Positions 1 through 10,482 of a DNA stretch of 64,000 bases are shown here, in pieces (position 1 is the stretch's first letter; the number at the start of each line of letters is the position of its first letter). The notes under the pieces were generated by a model, which did no database searches, was not told the origin of the DNA, and saw nothing but the letters and a program-made list of their open reading frames with translations. The DNA lies in NCBI RefSeq assembly GCF_029193595.2, contig NZ_CP135052.1, forward strand, positions 3,472,001 to 3,536,000. Direction: 5' to 3'. This stretch comes from Providencia hangzhouensis (GTDB lineage Bacteria; Pseudomonadota; Gammaproteobacteria; Enterobacterales; Enterobacteriaceae). The translations under genes and the position numbers were made by a program.

Positions 1-958
1 CGATAAAAATAGCGATAATTAATCCTAATGTAGCGCCCGTTCCACCTAAGAATACATAGGAGTCAAGCATCGGTTTTGCCCACATATGGAAGGATTTGCC
101 CGCAGCAATCGCAGCATCAACTGAACCATACTCTGCATATAAAGACACGTTTTCTAATGCCCACGGTGTCATTATACCGCTGTCTAATGCGGTTAATGCG
201 AGAGAACCATGGATACCAAAGAACCATAATAGAGAGGTAAATACAACATATGCCCAGCCAACAACATTCCCCATAGAAGCAAGTGGTGTGGATACTGTGT
301 CCATAATGATTTGATGGAAATTACTACTAATACCGCTTAGCGCCCACGACACAATTCCCATAATTGATAAGATGATAAAACCAGGAATAAGTGCAGAGAA
401 TGAACGAGATACGGATGGTGGTACGCTATCTGGTAATCTAATCACCCAATTACGGCGAACAATAAAAGTGAACATTTCAGCAACGACTAACCCTAGAATG
501 ATCCCTGAAATGATATTAGCCCCACCGAGCCAATTAGCACCAACGGCATAAGCACCATTGACGTCATATGGTGTGACTGTCATAAAAGAAGCAACAGCTA
601 ACAAACCAGCAGCAAGTGGATCAACCTTACGTTCTTCCGCCAGTGCCATCGCAATAAAAAAAGGTGCCATTAAGGACATAATTCCCAATGTCCCGTTATA
701 AACGTTTCCACCAATGGCTTTAAAACCATTTAGTGTTTCTATCGTTGAAGGCTCTAGTCTAACCCCCAAAGAATAGAAAAATGACCCTGTATCAAAACTC
801 AGAAAAACATTATTAATTAACACAAACATTGCCCCAACTAAGGTCAGAGGCATAATTCGAATAAAACCATTCTTTATTGCATTAACATGAGGTTGCTTTC
901 CCAATCTAACAGCGAATGGAAGGAGTACCTTTTCAAGCGAAGTGATAAAAAGACTCAT
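1..958 (-). CDS. PTS sugar transporter subunit IIC, cellobiose/chitobiose family (partial, cut by window edge)
   Basis: The frame is open from an ATG at 958 to base 1, so the 3' end is missing; about 319 residues are visible. The product starts [12 protein letters not shown] and is strongly hydrophobic, with many membrane segments. It carries the GIHGS stretch (reverse frame near 220-235) typical of the EIIC fold of the lactose/cellobiose/diacetylchitobiose family, which moves the sugar across the inner membrane while EIIB phosphorylates it. The EIIB gene lies 114 bp upstream on the same strand, the same B-then-C order as in E. coli chb. No EIIA is seen; it may lie beyond the edge. The exact sugar cannot be read from sequence. 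Confidence 0.85.
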   Translation of the reverse strand, partial: MSLFITSLEKVLLPFAVRLGKQPHVNAIKNGFIRIMPLTLVGAMFVLINNVFLSFDTGSFFYSLGVRLEPSTIETLNGFKAIGGNVYNGTLGIMSLMAPFFIAMALAEERKVDPLAAGLLAVASFMTVTPYDVNGAYAVGANWLGGANIISGIILGLVVAEMFTFIVRRNWVIRLPDSVPPSVSRSFSALIPGFIILSIMGIVSWALSGISSNFHQIIMDTVSTPLASMGNVVGWAYVVFTSLLWFFGIHGSLALTALDSGIMTPWALENVSLYAEYGSVDAAIAAGKSFHMWAKPMLDSYVFLGGTGATLGLIIAIFI

Positions 959-1003
959 AAAAATACCCTCAATTTTTTGAGTATGCTCCATTCTTAACTA
1001 ATT

Positions 1004-1021
1004 ACGTTATGTTAATAACGT
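1004..1021. repeat. Small inverted repeat between EIIB and EIIC genes
   Basis: ACGTTAT (1004-1010) and ATAACGT (1015-1021) form a 7-bp stem with a GTTA loop in the 114-bp gap between the two PTS genes. It could fold in the mRNA or be a protein site. It has no U-tract and is not a terminator. Function unknown. Confidence 0.3.
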
Positions 1022-1072
1022 TAATGTTGATGGAGTTATTATGTTGTAGAGGTTGTAAATAGCTTTTTGGTA

Positions 1073-1393
1073 TTAGCTTGCAGTTTGTTTTTTTATAATT
1101 GCAACGGCAGCTTTTAGTACACCGAGCCCATCCACTTTTCCGTACAAAAGTGAATCAATAACTTCAACTGGCTTGTTAGGTAATAATTTTTGGATATCCG
1201 ATAACATCCAAGCAATTTGCGGGCCGAGTAATATCACATCCGCATCTACACCTTTTTCTGAAGCTAAGCTTTCAGGGAAGGCCTCTATATTGACAGGTAC
1301 ATCGTATTTTTCTGCTTGCTGTCTCATTTTGTTAACTAGCAGTGAGGTAGACATTCCTGCAGAACAAAATAGATAAATATTTTTCTTATTCAT
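1073..1393 (-). CDS. PTS cellobiose/chitobiose-type subunit IIB
   Basis: This 106-residue protein has the usual length of a stand-alone EIIB of the lactose/cellobiose family. The phosphorylated cysteine is Cys10 in the N-terminal FCSAGMSTS loop, and the LLGPQ stretch around residues 55-60 is typical. It takes phosphate from EIIA and passes it to sugar bound in EIIC. It is the first gene of the unit and is followed by EIIC. The gene is preceded by about 320 bp of non-coding DNA with a possible CRP site. Family confidence is high; whether it is chitobiose (chbB) or another beta-glucoside is open. Confidence 0.88.
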   Translation of the reverse strand: MNKKNIYLFCSAGMSTSLLVNKMRQQAEKYDVPVNIEAFPESLASEKGVDADVILLGPQIAWMLSDIQKLLPNKPVEVIDSLLYGKVDGLGVLKAAVAIIKKQTAS

Positions 1394-1581
1394 TCCTTAT
1401 CCTTTGATTCGTTCTATTTTTTATTACCGCTATAACTTATAAGTTTTCTTATAGACTTATCATCTAACCCAACCCTACACACTAAAGCAATTAATTATCT
1501 CTAGTTGAATTGAGTATACTGCCTTCCCAGCATTTTCGATAATTCAAACTAACCAACAATTGTCTCCCATTGACCAACAGC

Positions 1582-1597
1582 CATGACAACCCTCACA
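1582..1597 (-). promoter_or_regulatory. Possible CRP site upstream of the PTS genes
   Basis: On the minus strand TGTGA-N6-TCATG matches the CRP consensus TGTGA-N6-TCACA fully in the left half and 3 of 5 in the right. A TATACT hexamer at 1513-1518 could be the -10 of the EIIB-EIIC promoter; the CRP centre would then lie near -82, a spacing used by class I CRP promoters. There is no good -35. The rest of 1394-1714 shows nothing else I can support. Confidence 0.35.
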
Positions 1598-1714
1598 TTT
1601 ATATAAATATTTTGCGTCAATAAAAAAGTTATATTGATATCAAATAATGATAAGAAAAAAATTAAAGATGGGTAATACGGCGTTTTAATTGGTAATTTAT
1701 AGCCCAAAAAGAAA

Positions 1715-1742
1715 AAGACCCACTTCAGTTGAAGTGGGTCTT
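1715..1742 (-). terminator. Intrinsic terminator after nlpE
   Basis: A perfect 12-bp stem (AAGACCCACTTC / GAAGTGGGTCTT) with a 4-base loop lies 24 bp past the nlpE stop, followed on the minus strand by a T-rich run. Confidence 0.9.
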
Positions 1743-1765
1743 CTTAAGAAAGAAAAAAGTACGAA

Positions 1766-2422
1766 TTAGTTGCAAGAAGCAGATTTGTCGAACTTAATTG
1801 CACCTGTTGGGACTAATGCGGAATCAAACTGGCCATCTTCCATTGAAGGACGAATGGTATAATAACCTTCAATTTCAGCATAGACAGGTGTACCACCATC
1901 TACCCCAGTTTCTCCATACGCTTTTTCTAATTCAACACCAGAAACAGCGTATTGGCGACCACTATCGCACTCTTTGAAAACAGCTGCATCAGCCATATAG
2001 CGGTACTGCCCCACTTTTTTACTTGGCTTAACTTGGTCTAACGTATAATTCATCTGTGTTTCAATCGGGTTACCGTCTAAATCCAGCAAGGTCACTGATT
2101 GACCATCTGCTGATTGGGCAAAATAAGTACTTTCACCTTTAGGATTAGTTGCTCGTAGTTTATTATTTTCTATATCCCATTTACCAGTATCATGGAAAGC
2201 TGTATCACCATCTTTCGTTCCTAAGTAAACGAGCTGTTCAACATAACTACCATCTTGGTTAACTAACAATGTCGCCTCAATACCAGAGCAATCCGCGCAA
2301 GGTAAAACCCCTGTATAGACTTTATCGACTGGTGCTGCATCAATATTTTTTGTCGCACTCTGGCAGCCAGCTAACGTAATACTTCCAACCGCCATTAAGA
2401 CTAACATTAGTGATTTTTTCAT
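1766..2422 (-). CDS. nlpE: Copper/envelope stress lipoprotein NlpE
   Basis: This is an outer-membrane lipoprotein that signals surface contact and lipoprotein-sorting stress to the CpxA sensor. The 218-residue protein has a signal peptide ending in the lipobox LAGC (lipidated Cys20) and the N-terminal CxxC motif (Cys42-Cys45, PCADC) of the NlpE family. Two C-terminal cysteines (in KECDSG and at residue 217) match the disulfide pair used in E. coli for redox sensing. An AAGGGAA ribosome-binding site precedes the ATG. It is a single gene, divergent from rof, as in E. coli where both lie near tilS and accA. Confidence 0.93.
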   Translation of the reverse strand: MKKSLMLVLMAVGSITLAGCQSATKNIDAAPVDKVYTGVLPCADCSGIEATLLVNQDGSYVEQLVYLGTKDGDTAFHDTGKWDIENNKLRATNPKGESTYFAQSADGQSVTLLDLDGNPIETQMNYTLDQVKPSKKVGQYRYMADAAVFKECDSGRQYAVSGVELEKAYGETGVDGGTPVYAEIEGYYTIRPSMEDGQFDSALVPTGAIKFDKSASCN

Positions 2423-2618
2423 TATAATTCCCTTAAAACCATGTGTTTTAACTTGTTAACCAATATAAACATCATAGCATTTCATCTAATAAAAATATGT
2501 CAAACATAAGAAAATTCGGACATTACTGATAAAATACGTTGTGTATTGATTTAGTGAATAAGAATTGTCTTTTTCCCTGCGCTGTGATTATAGTTATTAA
2601 AGTTACTGTGCTATTATC

Positions 2619-2644
2619 GTACTAAGCACATTTTTGCTTAGTAC
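2619..2644 (+). repeat. Perfect 10-bp inverted repeat in the rof upstream region
   Basis: GTACTAAGCA and TGCTTAGTAC flank a 6-base loop, 50 bp before the rof start. There is no U-tract behind it. It could be a hairpin in the rof leader or a protein-binding palindrome for rof or the divergent nlpE. Confidence 0.5.
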
Positions 2645-2655
2645 AACATGTTCAA

Positions 2656-2683
2656 GGCGGCAATAACCGCCACTAACACAGTG
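2656..2683 (+). promoter_or_regulatory. Two small hairpins next to the rof ribosome-binding site
   Basis: GGCGG (2656-2660) pairs with CCGCC (2667-2671). CACT (2671-2674) pairs with AGTG (2680-2683), just before the GAGGG ribosome-binding site. The two share base 2671, so they could be alternative folds. This suggests a structured leader controlling rof translation; it is inferred only. Confidence 0.4.
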
Positions 2684-2693
2684 GTGAGGGAAT

Positions 2694-2957
2694 ATGTCTA
2701 CAGATACTGAATATCAACCTATCAATTGTGATGATTACGAATATCTAGAAATCGCATGCCAACGTCAGCTAAAGTTGCAAATAATACTTAATGACGGCGT
2801 GAATATTGAGGGGAAGGCCAGTGATTTACTCCTACGAAAAAAAGTTGAGTACCTGATTGTTGAGACACATGATGGAACCAAGGAGTTAAGATTGGATTGC
2901 ATAATTTCCTTCAGTCATCCTGAAATCGGCACAATTGTTGTCGACCACTCTCACTAA
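2694..2957 (+). CDS. rof: Rho-binding antiterminator Rof (YaeO)
   Basis: This 87-residue acidic protein matches E. coli Rof/YaeO (84 aa) in length and sequence, starting with the conserved CDDYEYLEIAC stretch. Rof folds like an Sm protein and binds the primary RNA site of Rho, lowering Rho-dependent termination. A GAGGG ribosome-binding site precedes the ATG. It is convergent with tilS, the E. coli neighbour pair, and the two share a terminator hairpin. Its leader is unusually rich in inverted repeats for so short a region. Confidence 0.93.
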   Translation: MSTDTEYQPINCDDYEYLEIACQRQLKLQIILNDGVNIEGKASDLLLRKKVEYLIVETHDGTKELRLDCIISFSHPEIGTIVVDHSH

Positions 2958-2982
2958 TACTCACGATTTTGAGTCCTTCTAT

Positions 2983-3015
2983 AGCCCCTTATGGTAATCA
3001 CAGTCATAAGGGGCT
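2983..3015. terminator. Terminator hairpin between rof and tilS
   Basis: AGCCCCTTATG and CATAAGGGGCT form a perfect 11-bp stem with an 11-base loop between two convergent genes. The following bases are moderately T-rich in the rof direction, so it probably serves both genes. Confidence 0.8.
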
Positions 3016-3020
3016 TCTCA

Positions 3021-4373
3021 TTAATTTAATACCTTAAATTCACCCTCTTTTTGCCAATCGATGGCAATACCCAGAGACGCTTCATCAACCACCCCCTCAG
3101 GGGTAATAAAGCACCCTACTGCGGTAATTAGCTGGTCGTTATAATAAATTAATGGCACTCTTTCTCTCATCCATGGAGCTACGCCTAATTCTTGCCAGAT
3201 CTTCTTACTGCTTCTGGAACGATGGCGTCCTACTATTTTCAATGTGCCTTGCAGCCCAAAACGGATTGTCACATTTTCATGCGAAAGTGGTGGCCGTATT
3301 TGCCCCTCTCCTTCCATAACTTGTAATACTCCTAAGGATTCAGGTAACTCAAAAACCTCAGGAAAAGCCCATTCAAACTGTTTATTTAATAGACTATTAA
3401 TGCGCTTAACAACCCACAATGCGCCTTGATAACGACGAATTTCAAATTGCCCTAAGCGGCAAATAGGGTCTGCATCATGCCGAGCTAACGCGACTTCTTG
3501 CCAAATACGTTCCAATTGGTTAAATGGCGGCATTGGCAATTGGTGCAAACCAACCCAACGACGAATTAAAGCATTACGTTTGGAAGATGAACACCCTTGC
3601 AAATCATCTATAAATAGGCCCCCTCGGTAATCCATCATACCTTCAAGGGTATCTTTTAATAACTCATCGAGTAATGATTCTTGCTCAGCACATAGCGCTG
3701 CACTGCGCGCGACAGCATGAGAAAAATGTGGCCAGCGCTCAGCCAAAGTTGGCATAATATGAAGACGTAAAAAATTTCTATCGTAACGGTCATCTTGGTT
3801 ACTATCGTCCTCAACCCACGACAATTGTTGCTCTTGCATATAAGCTTCTAGCGCTATACGGGGTGTTGAAAGTAATGGGCGTAATAGCCATGTTGAACCG
3901 CAACACGCTGAAAAACTCAATAATTCAGGCATTGAAGACAACCCTGCTGGCCCACTACCACGCTTTAACGCTAACATGAAAGTTTCTGCTTGGTCATCAA
4001 GATGTTGAGCCGTAACTAATACCTCGCCTTCTTGTAATTCTTCTCGGTAAGCCTGATAACGAGCTTCTCGTGCTGCTGCTTCAATACCTTTTTGGCTTGA
4101 ATCAACCACGACATGTCGGCAAATAAAAGGAATGTCCCATTGTGAACATAATTGAGCACAATGCTGCTCCCATTCGTTTGCTTTTCTATTCAAGCCATGA
4201 TGAATATGAATAGCACGAATTTCTAGTGAAGGAAGCCGTTGTTGCCGAATAAGATAAAGTGCATGTAATAAAACCGTAGAGTCAATACCACCACTGAATC
4301 CCACTAGAATTTTTTGAATACCACTTATTTTATTAAGAACTTGTTCAACAATTACTTGCGAATGCTGCGCCAT
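3021..4373 (-). CDS. tilS: tRNA(Ile)-lysidine synthase TilS
   Basis: It adds lysine to C34 of the AUA-reading tRNA-Ile, using ATP, which changes both decoding and charging. At 450 residues it has the family's long form. The N-type ATP pyrophosphatase loop SGGIDS is at residues 27-32, and the AREARYQAY helix follows near residue 105; the TilS C-terminal domain ends the protein. AAGGGCG precedes the ATG. The gene follows an EamA transporter by 13 bp and is probably co-transcribed with it. Confidence 0.95.
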   Translation of the reverse strand: MAQHSQVIVEQVLNKISGIQKILVGFSGGIDSTVLLHALYLIRQQRLPSLEIRAIHIHHGLNRKANEWEQHCAQLCSQWDIPFICRHVVVDSSQKGIEAAAREARYQAYREELQEGEVLVTAQHLDDQAETFMLALKRGSGPAGLSSMPELLSFSACCGSTWLLRPLLSTPRIALEAYMQEQQLSWVEDDSNQDDRYDRNFLRLHIMPTLAERWPHFSHAVARSAALCAEQESLLDELLKDTLEGMMDYRGGLFIDDLQGCSSSKRNALIRRWVGLHQLPMPPFNQLERIWQEVALARHDADPICRLGQFEIRRYQGALWVVKRINSLLNKQFEWAFPEVFELPESLGVLQVMEGEGQIRPPLSHENVTIRFGLQGTLKIVGRHRSRSSKKIWQELGVAPWMRERVPLIYYNDQLITAVGCFITPEGVVDEASLGIAIDWQKEGEFKVLN

Positions 4374-4386
4374 TTATTCGCCCTTC

Positions 4387-5274
4387 TTACGACTTCTGGC
4401 TTTGGCTTTTTGCGCCAACACACAGAACACCAGAAATAATTACCAGTAATACCCCAATTGCATACGCAATTTCAAAAACATCATTTAAGATTAACACTAA
4501 CCAGAGTACCGATAATACGGGAGATAAAAATACCACAGAAGCTATTTTCGCTGAATGACCTGTATTCATCGCCTTAAACCACAAAATATAAGACACCCCA
4601 TTGATTAAAATGCCATTAACCAATGTTGGCCAAAAAGCTGCTTTTGAAGGTAACTGCATTTCACTAAATAGTATCAGTAAGGCAAAAGAAGTTAGCGTTG
4701 AAAAAATAAATAACCACACAGTACTAATATAGGGGTCTATCGAATATTGGCGAGAAAAAACTGACATTAGTGCAAAGCAAAATGCACCACTAAAAACCAG
4801 TAATAACGCTGTTGGGTTTTCAACATGTAGCTGTGTAATTTGCCCTTTAGTAAAAGTAATAATCACCGCAATAAAACCAACTATGATGCCAATTATTTGT
4901 CTTCCAGCTAATTTATCTTTTAGCAATACTACTGATAACAAGATAATAACTAATGGCCAGCTATATTGAATGACCAATACGGCGATACCATTTTCAATGG
5001 AATATCCGTAATACAGTAACAAGTAGAATAAACAATCAAGAAAACCAAGAACAAAGACTTTGATTAGTACATCTCTTGGCAAGATAAACAGTTTTGTCAG
5101 CCGATACCCAGAAGCAAGTGCAACAATAATTACAGATATCGCTGAAATTAAGTTTGACCAAAAAAGGAATTGGAAGCTATCCATACCTTCTTGCCCAAAA
5201 CGAGAGACAATAGGAATAAAGCTCCATATCAATACGCAAGTAAAAGCATATAGCAAATAATTATATTGTCGCAC
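4387..5274 (-). CDS. EamA/DMT-family transporter
   Basis: This 295-residue inner-membrane protein has about ten hydrophobic segments in two halves, the layout of EamA (drug/metabolite transporter) permeases. The second half carries the family-typical stretch GILINGVSYILWFKA. The substrate cannot be predicted. It sits between accA and tilS, where E. coli has ldcC and others, so its presence is a local difference. It shares a short gap with tilS and is preceded by the accA terminator. Confidence 0.8.
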   Translation of the reverse strand: MRQYNYLLYAFTCVLIWSFIPIVSRFGQEGMDSFQFLFWSNLISAISVIIVALASGYRLTKLFILPRDVLIKVFVLGFLDCLFYLLLYYGYSIENGIAVLVIQYSWPLVIILLSVVLLKDKLAGRQIIGIIVGFIAVIITFTKGQITQLHVENPTALLLVFSGAFCFALMSVFSRQYSIDPYISTVWLFIFSTLTSFALLILFSEMQLPSKAAFWPTLVNGILINGVSYILWFKAMNTGHSAKIASVVFLSPVLSVLWLVLILNDVFEIAYAIGVLLVIISGVLCVGAKSQSQKS

Positions 5275-5363
5275 CCTAGTTCCTATCTATTATTATTTTC
5301 AGCAGATGAATAATTTAAATCAAAACACTCTGTTATCATTAAAAATGACTAGCTTAAAAATAA

Positions 5364-5400
5364 AAAAACGGGAGCTGGCAAAAAGCAAACTCCCGTTTTT
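5364..5400 (-). terminator. Intrinsic terminator after accA
   Basis: AAAAACGGGAG and CTCCCGTTTTT pair across a 15-base loop 23 bp past the accA stop, with a run of T on the minus strand. It closes the long lpx-dnaE-accA transcript. Confidence 0.88.
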
Positions 5401-5422
5401 ATTAACGATTAGCGGTTAATAA

Positions 5423-6382
5423 TTAGCAATAACCATAGTCCATCAGACGCTGATAGCGGCGGTTTTTCAACGCTTCGGCATCTAATGCATCTAATTCGTT
5501 TAAGTCCTCATTCAGGCGTGCTTTTAGCTGTTCCGCAATTTCATCATAATTACGATGTGCACCGCCTAATGGCTCAGGAATAACATTATCAATTAATTTC
5601 AGTTCTTTAAGACGTGGAGCCGTAATCCCCATCGCCTCTGCTGCTAGTGGTGCTTTATCTGCACTTTTCCATAGAATAGAAGCACAGCCTTCTGGTGAAA
5701 TAACAGAATAAGTACTGTATTGCAGCATATTGACTTTATCACCAACACCGATGGCAAGAGCACCGCCAGAGCCACCTTCACCAATAACAGTACAAATGAC
5801 TGGGACAGATAAACGTGACATTTCACGTAAATTACGTGCGATAGCCTCTGACTGACCACGCTCTTCAGCACCAACGCCCGGATAAGCCCCAGGAGTATCA
5901 ATAAAGGTAATAATAGGCAAGTTAAAACGCTCAGCCAGTTCCATCAGACGCAATGCCTTACGGTAACCTTCTGGGGCTGGCATACCAAAATTACGACGGA
6001 TTTTTTCTTTTGTCTCACGCCCTTTCTGATGCCCAATAATCATAACTGGGCGACCATCTAAACGCGCCATTCCACCCACAATGGCTTTATCATCTGCATA
6101 AGCACGATCACCTGCTAATTCTTGGAAATCAGTAAAAATGCGAGAAATATAATCCAATGTATATGGACGACGTGGATGACGAGCGAGTTTAGCGATTTGC
6201 CAAGCTCCTAGATCAGAGAAAATTTTACGTGTCAGTTCAACACTTTTTTCACGTAAACGAGCAACCTCTTCATCTAGGTTGACTTCTAAGTTGTTATCTT
6301 GACGGCTAACCGCTGTTAGAGAATCAATTTTCGCCTCTAATTCCGCGATTGGCTGTTCAAAATCAAGAAAATCCAGACTCAT
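5423..6382 (-). CDS. accA: Acetyl-CoA carboxylase carboxyltransferase subunit alpha
   Basis: AccA forms the carboxyltransferase with AccD and moves CO2 from biotin on AccB to acetyl-CoA, giving malonyl-CoA for fatty acid synthesis. It is 319 residues, the same as E. coli. The crotonase-type core shows [12 protein letters not shown] and the oxyanion-loop stretch [12 protein letters not shown] near residue 205. It is the last gene of the cluster after dnaE (12-bp gap). Confidence 0.97.
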   Translation of the reverse strand: MSLDFLDFEQPIAELEAKIDSLTAVSRQDNNLEVNLDEEVARLREKSVELTRKIFSDLGAWQIAKLARHPRRPYTLDYISRIFTDFQELAGDRAYADDKAIVGGMARLDGRPVMIIGHQKGRETKEKIRRNFGMPAPEGYRKALRLMELAERFNLPIITFIDTPGAYPGVGAEERGQSEAIARNLREMSRLSVPVICTVIGEGGSGGALAIGVGDKVNMLQYSTYSVISPEGCASILWKSADKAPLAAEAMGITAPRLKELKLIDNVIPEPLGGAHRNYDEIAEQLKARLNEDLNELDALDAEALKNRRYQRLMDYGYC

Positions 6383-6394
6383 AATATTCCTATT

Positions 6395-9300
6395 TTAGTC
6401 AAATTCTAATTCTACCTGCTCACTACCCAGCAGAGTTCGAAGATCGTTCAGAAGGGGATCCACTGGCGTCACACGCCAAACAACACCAAATTTAAGCTTG
6501 GCTCTGGCATCATCCTTCTGGTAATACAGATGAACCGGGATCGTTCCTGAACGATGAGGTTCAAGAGTACTGCGAAGCCGGTTCAGCAATTGATCGTTAA
6601 TTTGTTTATCTGACAGTGAAATTGCAAGTCCTCGTGCATATTTCTCCCTTGCTTCACTAATATCCATTAACTCACGCACTGTCATTTTATTACCACCATT
6701 GAAATCATCAAAGCTGACCTGACCGGTGGCTATCAGGATATTGTCTTTTTCCAACATATGTTGGTATTTATCGAGTGCATCTGAAAATAACATAATATCC
6801 AGACGACCGGAACGATCATCAAGCGTACAAATACCTATTCTATTTCCACGCTTGGTTGTAATGACTTTAGCTGAAAGTACTAAACCTACCACAGTTGTCA
6901 CTTGACCACGAGGGGTGGGGTTCACATCTTTTAATCTAAGCCCATTAGTATAGCGCTCTATTTCGCTCAAGTATCGCGTTATTGGATGCCCTGTTAAATA
7001 TAAACCAAGCGTTTCGCGTTCACCATCCAATACCACCTGCTCTGGCCATTTAGGCACACTGGCGTATGAACTTTCAACTTGTTCAGGTGCTTCCGCTAAT
7101 ACACCAAACATATCTGCTTGGCCTATTGCCTCTGCTTTAGCGTGTTGGTCAGCCGCTTTTAATGCATCTTCAAGGGAAGACATCAATGCCGCACGGTGAG
7201 GGCCTAATCGGTCAAATGCCCCTGCCATGATAAGCTTTTCCATCACACGACGATTAATTTTTTTAATATCGACTCGCGCACAAAGGTCAAAAATCTCTTT
7301 AAATATCCCGCCTTGTTGACGCGCTTCAACAATCGCCTCAATCGGGCCTTCACCGACCCCTTTAATTGCACCAATACCGTAAACTATCTCACCTTCATCA
7401 TTCACATGGAAGTGATAAAGCCCACTATTGATATCTGGTGGCAATACTTTTAAGCCCATTCGCCAACATTCATCAACTAAACCGACCACTTTTTCCGTGT
7501 TGTCCATATCAGCGGTCATTACAGCAGCCATAAATTCAGCGGGATAGTGAGCTTTTAACCATAATGTTTGATAAGAAACCAAAGCATAAGCTGCTGAGTG
7601 CGATTTATTAAACCCATAACCGGCAAATTTCTCTACCAAGTCAAAGATTTTCATTGATAACTCGCCGTCTACCCCGTTTTTGATTGCTCCTTCTTCAAAA
7701 ACAGAACGCTGCTTCGCCATTTCTTCAGGTTTCTTTTTCCCCATCGCACGACGCAGCATATCTGCACCGCCAAGCGTGTAACCGGCTAAAACCTGAGCAA
7801 TTTGCATAACCTGTTCTTGGTATAAAATAATACCATATGTGGGCTCTAGAACAGGTTTTAATGATTCATGTTGCCATTGTACATCTGGATACGAAATTTC
7901 TTCACGACCATGCTTACGGTCAATAAAGTTATCTACCATGCCTGATTGTAATGGCCCGGGGCGGAATAATGCTACCAGAGCGATCATATCCTCAAAGCAG
8001 TCGGGACGTAATCGCTTAATTAAGTCCTTCATTCCACGGGATTCCAACTGGAATACTGCCGTGGTTTCTGAGCGCTGCAGCATATCAAAGCTTTTTTGAT
8101 CGTGCAGCGGAATCGCCGCAATATCAACCGGCTCTAAGTTTTTCTTAGCACGGCGCGCGTTGATCATTTCCAACGCCCAGTTAATGATCGTCAACGTCCG
8201 TAAGCCGAGGAAGTCAAACTTCACTAGCCCTGCATATTCGACATCGTTTTTATCGAATTGCGTGACGGGGTTATTACCTTCCGCATCACAATACAGTGGC
8301 GCAAAGTCAGTAATTTTAGTTGGAGCGATAACCACCCCACCCGCATGTTTACCGGCATTTCGAGTGACCCCTTCGAGTTTACGCGCCATATCGATAAGCG
8401 CTTTAACCTCTTCATCAGCTTCATAAATTTCAGGGAGCTGTGGCTCTGCTTCGAATGCTTTTTCTAGTGTCATACCGGGATCTGGCGGCACTAATTTAGA
8501 AATTCTATCAACAAAACCATATGGGTGCCCAAGTACACGCCCCACGTCGCGGATAACCGCTTTTGCCGCCATCGTACCAAAGGTAATGATTTGTGAAACG
8601 GCATCACGCCCATACATTTGGGCTACGTGATCAATGACTTGGTCGCGTTTTTCCATGCAGAAATCGACGTCAAAGTCAGGCATCGAAACACGCTCAGGGT
8701 TCAAGAAACGCTCAAATAGTAAATCGAACTCCAACGGGTCAAGGTCAGTAATTTTGAGTGCGTAGGCAACAAGGGAACCTGCCCCCGAACCTCGTCCAGG
8801 CCCAACGGGTACGCCGTTATCCTTCGACCATTGGATAAACTCCATAACTATCAAGAAGTAGCCAGGGAAACCCATTTGGTTGATTACGTTGAGTTCGATA
8901 TCTAAACGTTCATCATACTCAGGACGTCTTTCTGCCCTGATTTTTTCATCAGGAAACAGAAATTCTAAACGCTCTTCGAGCCCTTCTTTAGAGCGCATAA
9001 CTAAAAAGTCTTCTGTTTTCATATCCCCTGTTGGGAATTGAGGTAAGAAGTATTCACCTAAACGGATCGTCACATTACAACGCTTAGCAATCTCTACACT
9101 GTTTTCTAGCGCTTCAGGGATGTCAGCAAACAGCTCACACATCTCTTCTTCGGAACGTAAATATTGCTGAGGGCTATAATTTTTAGGCCTTTTTGGATCT
9201 GCTAATGTAAAACCATCATGGATAGCAACACGTATTTCATGAGCGTCAAAATCACTACTTTCAATGAAACAAACATCATTCGTTGCAACGACAGGTAGGC

Positions 9301-9877
9301 CTTTTTTAGTCGCTAACTCGACAGCCGCATGTAGATAACTTTCTTCATCAGGCCGGCCTGTTCTGACTAACTCTAAATAGTAGCTATCTGGGAAATGAGT
9401 TTCATAGAATGCAAGGCACTCATCCACTAAGGATTGGTTTCCCCTTAATAGAAATTGCCCGACATCCCCTTTACGGCCACCGGACAGCAGAATCAAGCCG
9501 TCTTTGTGCTTGGCCAGCCATTCTCGTTTTATCGTTGGCCCAACCGCACCATAGCCCTTTTGGTATGCTTCAGAAATTAGTAAGGTAAGGTTTTGATAGC
9601 CTTCATTATTACGTGCTAAAACAGTTAGGTGAGATATTTCATCACCTAATAATTCACTTTCCACATAAAAATCAGCGCCAATAATGGGTTTGATTCCTGC
9701 ACCATGCGCTGCACCATAAAACCGGACTAACCCGCAAAGGTTAGTAAAATCGGTGATCGCGAATGCAGGCATACCCATTGAAGCCACTTTTTTAACCAGT
9801 GGCCCTGTTTTGGCTAGCCCATCAATCATGGAATAGTCACTGTGAACACGTAAATGAATAAAACGAGGTGATGCCAT
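6395..9877 (-). CDS. dnaE: DNA polymerase III subunit alpha
   Basis: This is the replicative polymerase catalytic subunit, 1160 residues as in E. coli. The N-terminal PHP domain begins [10 protein letters not shown]. The palm has the catalytic aspartates in PDFDVDF and a third in [17 protein letters not shown] peptide near residue 920 is the internal beta-clamp binding site, followed by the OB fold and tau-binding C-terminus. It lies between rnhB (11-bp gap) and accA. Confidence 0.98.
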   Translation of the reverse strand: MASPRFIHLRVHSDYSMIDGLAKTGPLVKKVASMGMPAFAITDFTNLCGLVRFYGAAHGAGIKPIIGADFYVESELLGDEISHLTVLARNNEGYQNLTLLISEAYQKGYGAVGPTIKREWLAKHKDGLILLSGGRKGDVGQFLLRGNQSLVDECLAFYETHFPDSYYLELVRTGRPDEESYLHAAVELATKKGLPVVATNDVCFIESSDFDAHEIRVAIHDGFTLADPKRPKNYSPQQYLRSEEEMCELFADIPEALENSVEIAKRCNVTIRLGEYFLPQFPTGDMKTEDFLVMRSKEGLEERLEFLFPDEKIRAERRPEYDERLDIELNVINQMGFPGYFLIVMEFIQWSKDNGVPVGPGRGSGAGSLVAYALKITDLDPLEFDLLFERFLNPERVSMPDFDVDFCMEKRDQVIDHVAQMYGRDAVSQIITFGTMAAKAVIRDVGRVLGHPYGFVDRISKLVPPDPGMTLEKAFEAEPQLPEIYEADEEVKALIDMARKLEGVTRNAGKHAGGVVIAPTKITDFAPLYCDAEGNNPVTQFDKNDVEYAGLVKFDFLGLRTLTIINWALEMINARRAKKNLEPVDIAAIPLHDQKSFDMLQRSETTAVFQLESRGMKDLIKRLRPDCFEDMIALVALFRPGPLQSGMVDNFIDRKHGREEISYPDVQWQHESLKPVLEPTYGIILYQEQVMQIAQVLAGYTLGGADMLRRAMGKKKPEEMAKQRSVFEEGAIKNGVDGELSMKIFDLVEKFAGYGFNKSHSAAYALVSYQTLWLKAHYPAEFMAAVMTADMDNTEKVVGLVDECWRMGLKVLPPDINSGLYHFHVNDEGEIVYGIGAIKGVGEGPIEAIVEARQQGGIFKEIFDLCARVDIKKINRRVMEKLIMAGAFDRLGPHRAALMSSLEDALKAADQHAKAEAIGQADMFGVLAEAPEQVESSYASVPKWPEQVVLDGERETLGLYLTGHPITRYLSEIERYTNGLRLKDVNPTPRGQVTTVVGLVLSAKVITTKRGNRIGICTLDDRSGRLDIMLFSDALDKYQHMLEKDNILIATGQVSFDDFNGGNKMTVRELMDISEAREKYARGLAISLSDKQINDQLLNRLRSTLEPHRSGTIPVHLYYQKDDARAKLKFGVVWRVTPVDPLLNDLRTLLGSEQVELEFD

Positions 9878-9888
9878 CGACCTAATAC

Positions 9889-10482
9889 CTACTTATTGCT
9901 GTCTAAAGCTCTTCTCACAGGAGCAAAGCTTTTACGATGGAATTCGGTTGCACCATACTGCGCCAATTTTTCTAAATGATACGCGGTTGGGTAGCCTTTA
10001 TGCTTCGCAAAACCATATTCAGGAAAAGCTTTGTCCAACTCAACCATTTCCCTATCCCTAATCACTTTAGCTAAAATGGATGCTGCGCTAATTTCTTGTA
10101 CTAGGCTGTCGCCCTTAATTACTGCTTGTGAAGGCATTGGCAATTCAGGACAACGGTTACCATCAATTAAAACATACTCAGGAATAATGGATAAACCGGC
10201 AACAGCGCGCTGCATAGCTAACATAGTTGCATGTAATATATTTATATTATCAATTTCTTCTGGTTCTGCGCGACCAATACACCAACACAATGCTTTTTCT
10301 TGAATTTCATCAAATAATTTCTCACGTTTTTTTTCGGTGAGTTTTTTTGAGTCTGCCAACCCTATAATAGGGTTATTGGGATCAAGAATCACCGCTGCTG
10401 TCACTACAGCTCCGACTAATGGGCCTCGACCCACTTCGTCAACACCCGCGATTAAATTTGCTTTTGGATAGATAAATTCCAT
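9889..10482 (-). CDS. rnhB: Ribonuclease HII
   Basis: RNase HII cuts RNA in RNA-DNA hybrids and starts removal of single ribonucleotides from DNA. It is 197 residues. The active-site stretch [12 protein letters not shown] is at residues 14-25, with further conserved acidic residues in [13 protein letters not shown] and LIDGN. Its ATG overlaps the lpxB stop by one base (TAATG), so translation is probably coupled. Confidence 0.96.
   Translation of the reverse strand: MEFIYPKANLIAGVDEVGRGPLVGAVVTAAVILDPNNPIIGLADSKKLTEKKREKLFDEIQEKALCWCIGRAEPEEIDNINILHATMLAMQRAVAGLSIIPEYVLIDGNRCPELPMPSQAVIKGDSLVQEISAASILAKVIRDREMVELDKAFPEYGFAKHKGYPTAYHLEKLAQYGATEFHRKSFAPVRRALDSNK

Noticed and set aside
1173..1376. 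67-residue plus-strand frame inside EIIB
   Set aside because: Antisense shadow of the PTS EIIB gene.
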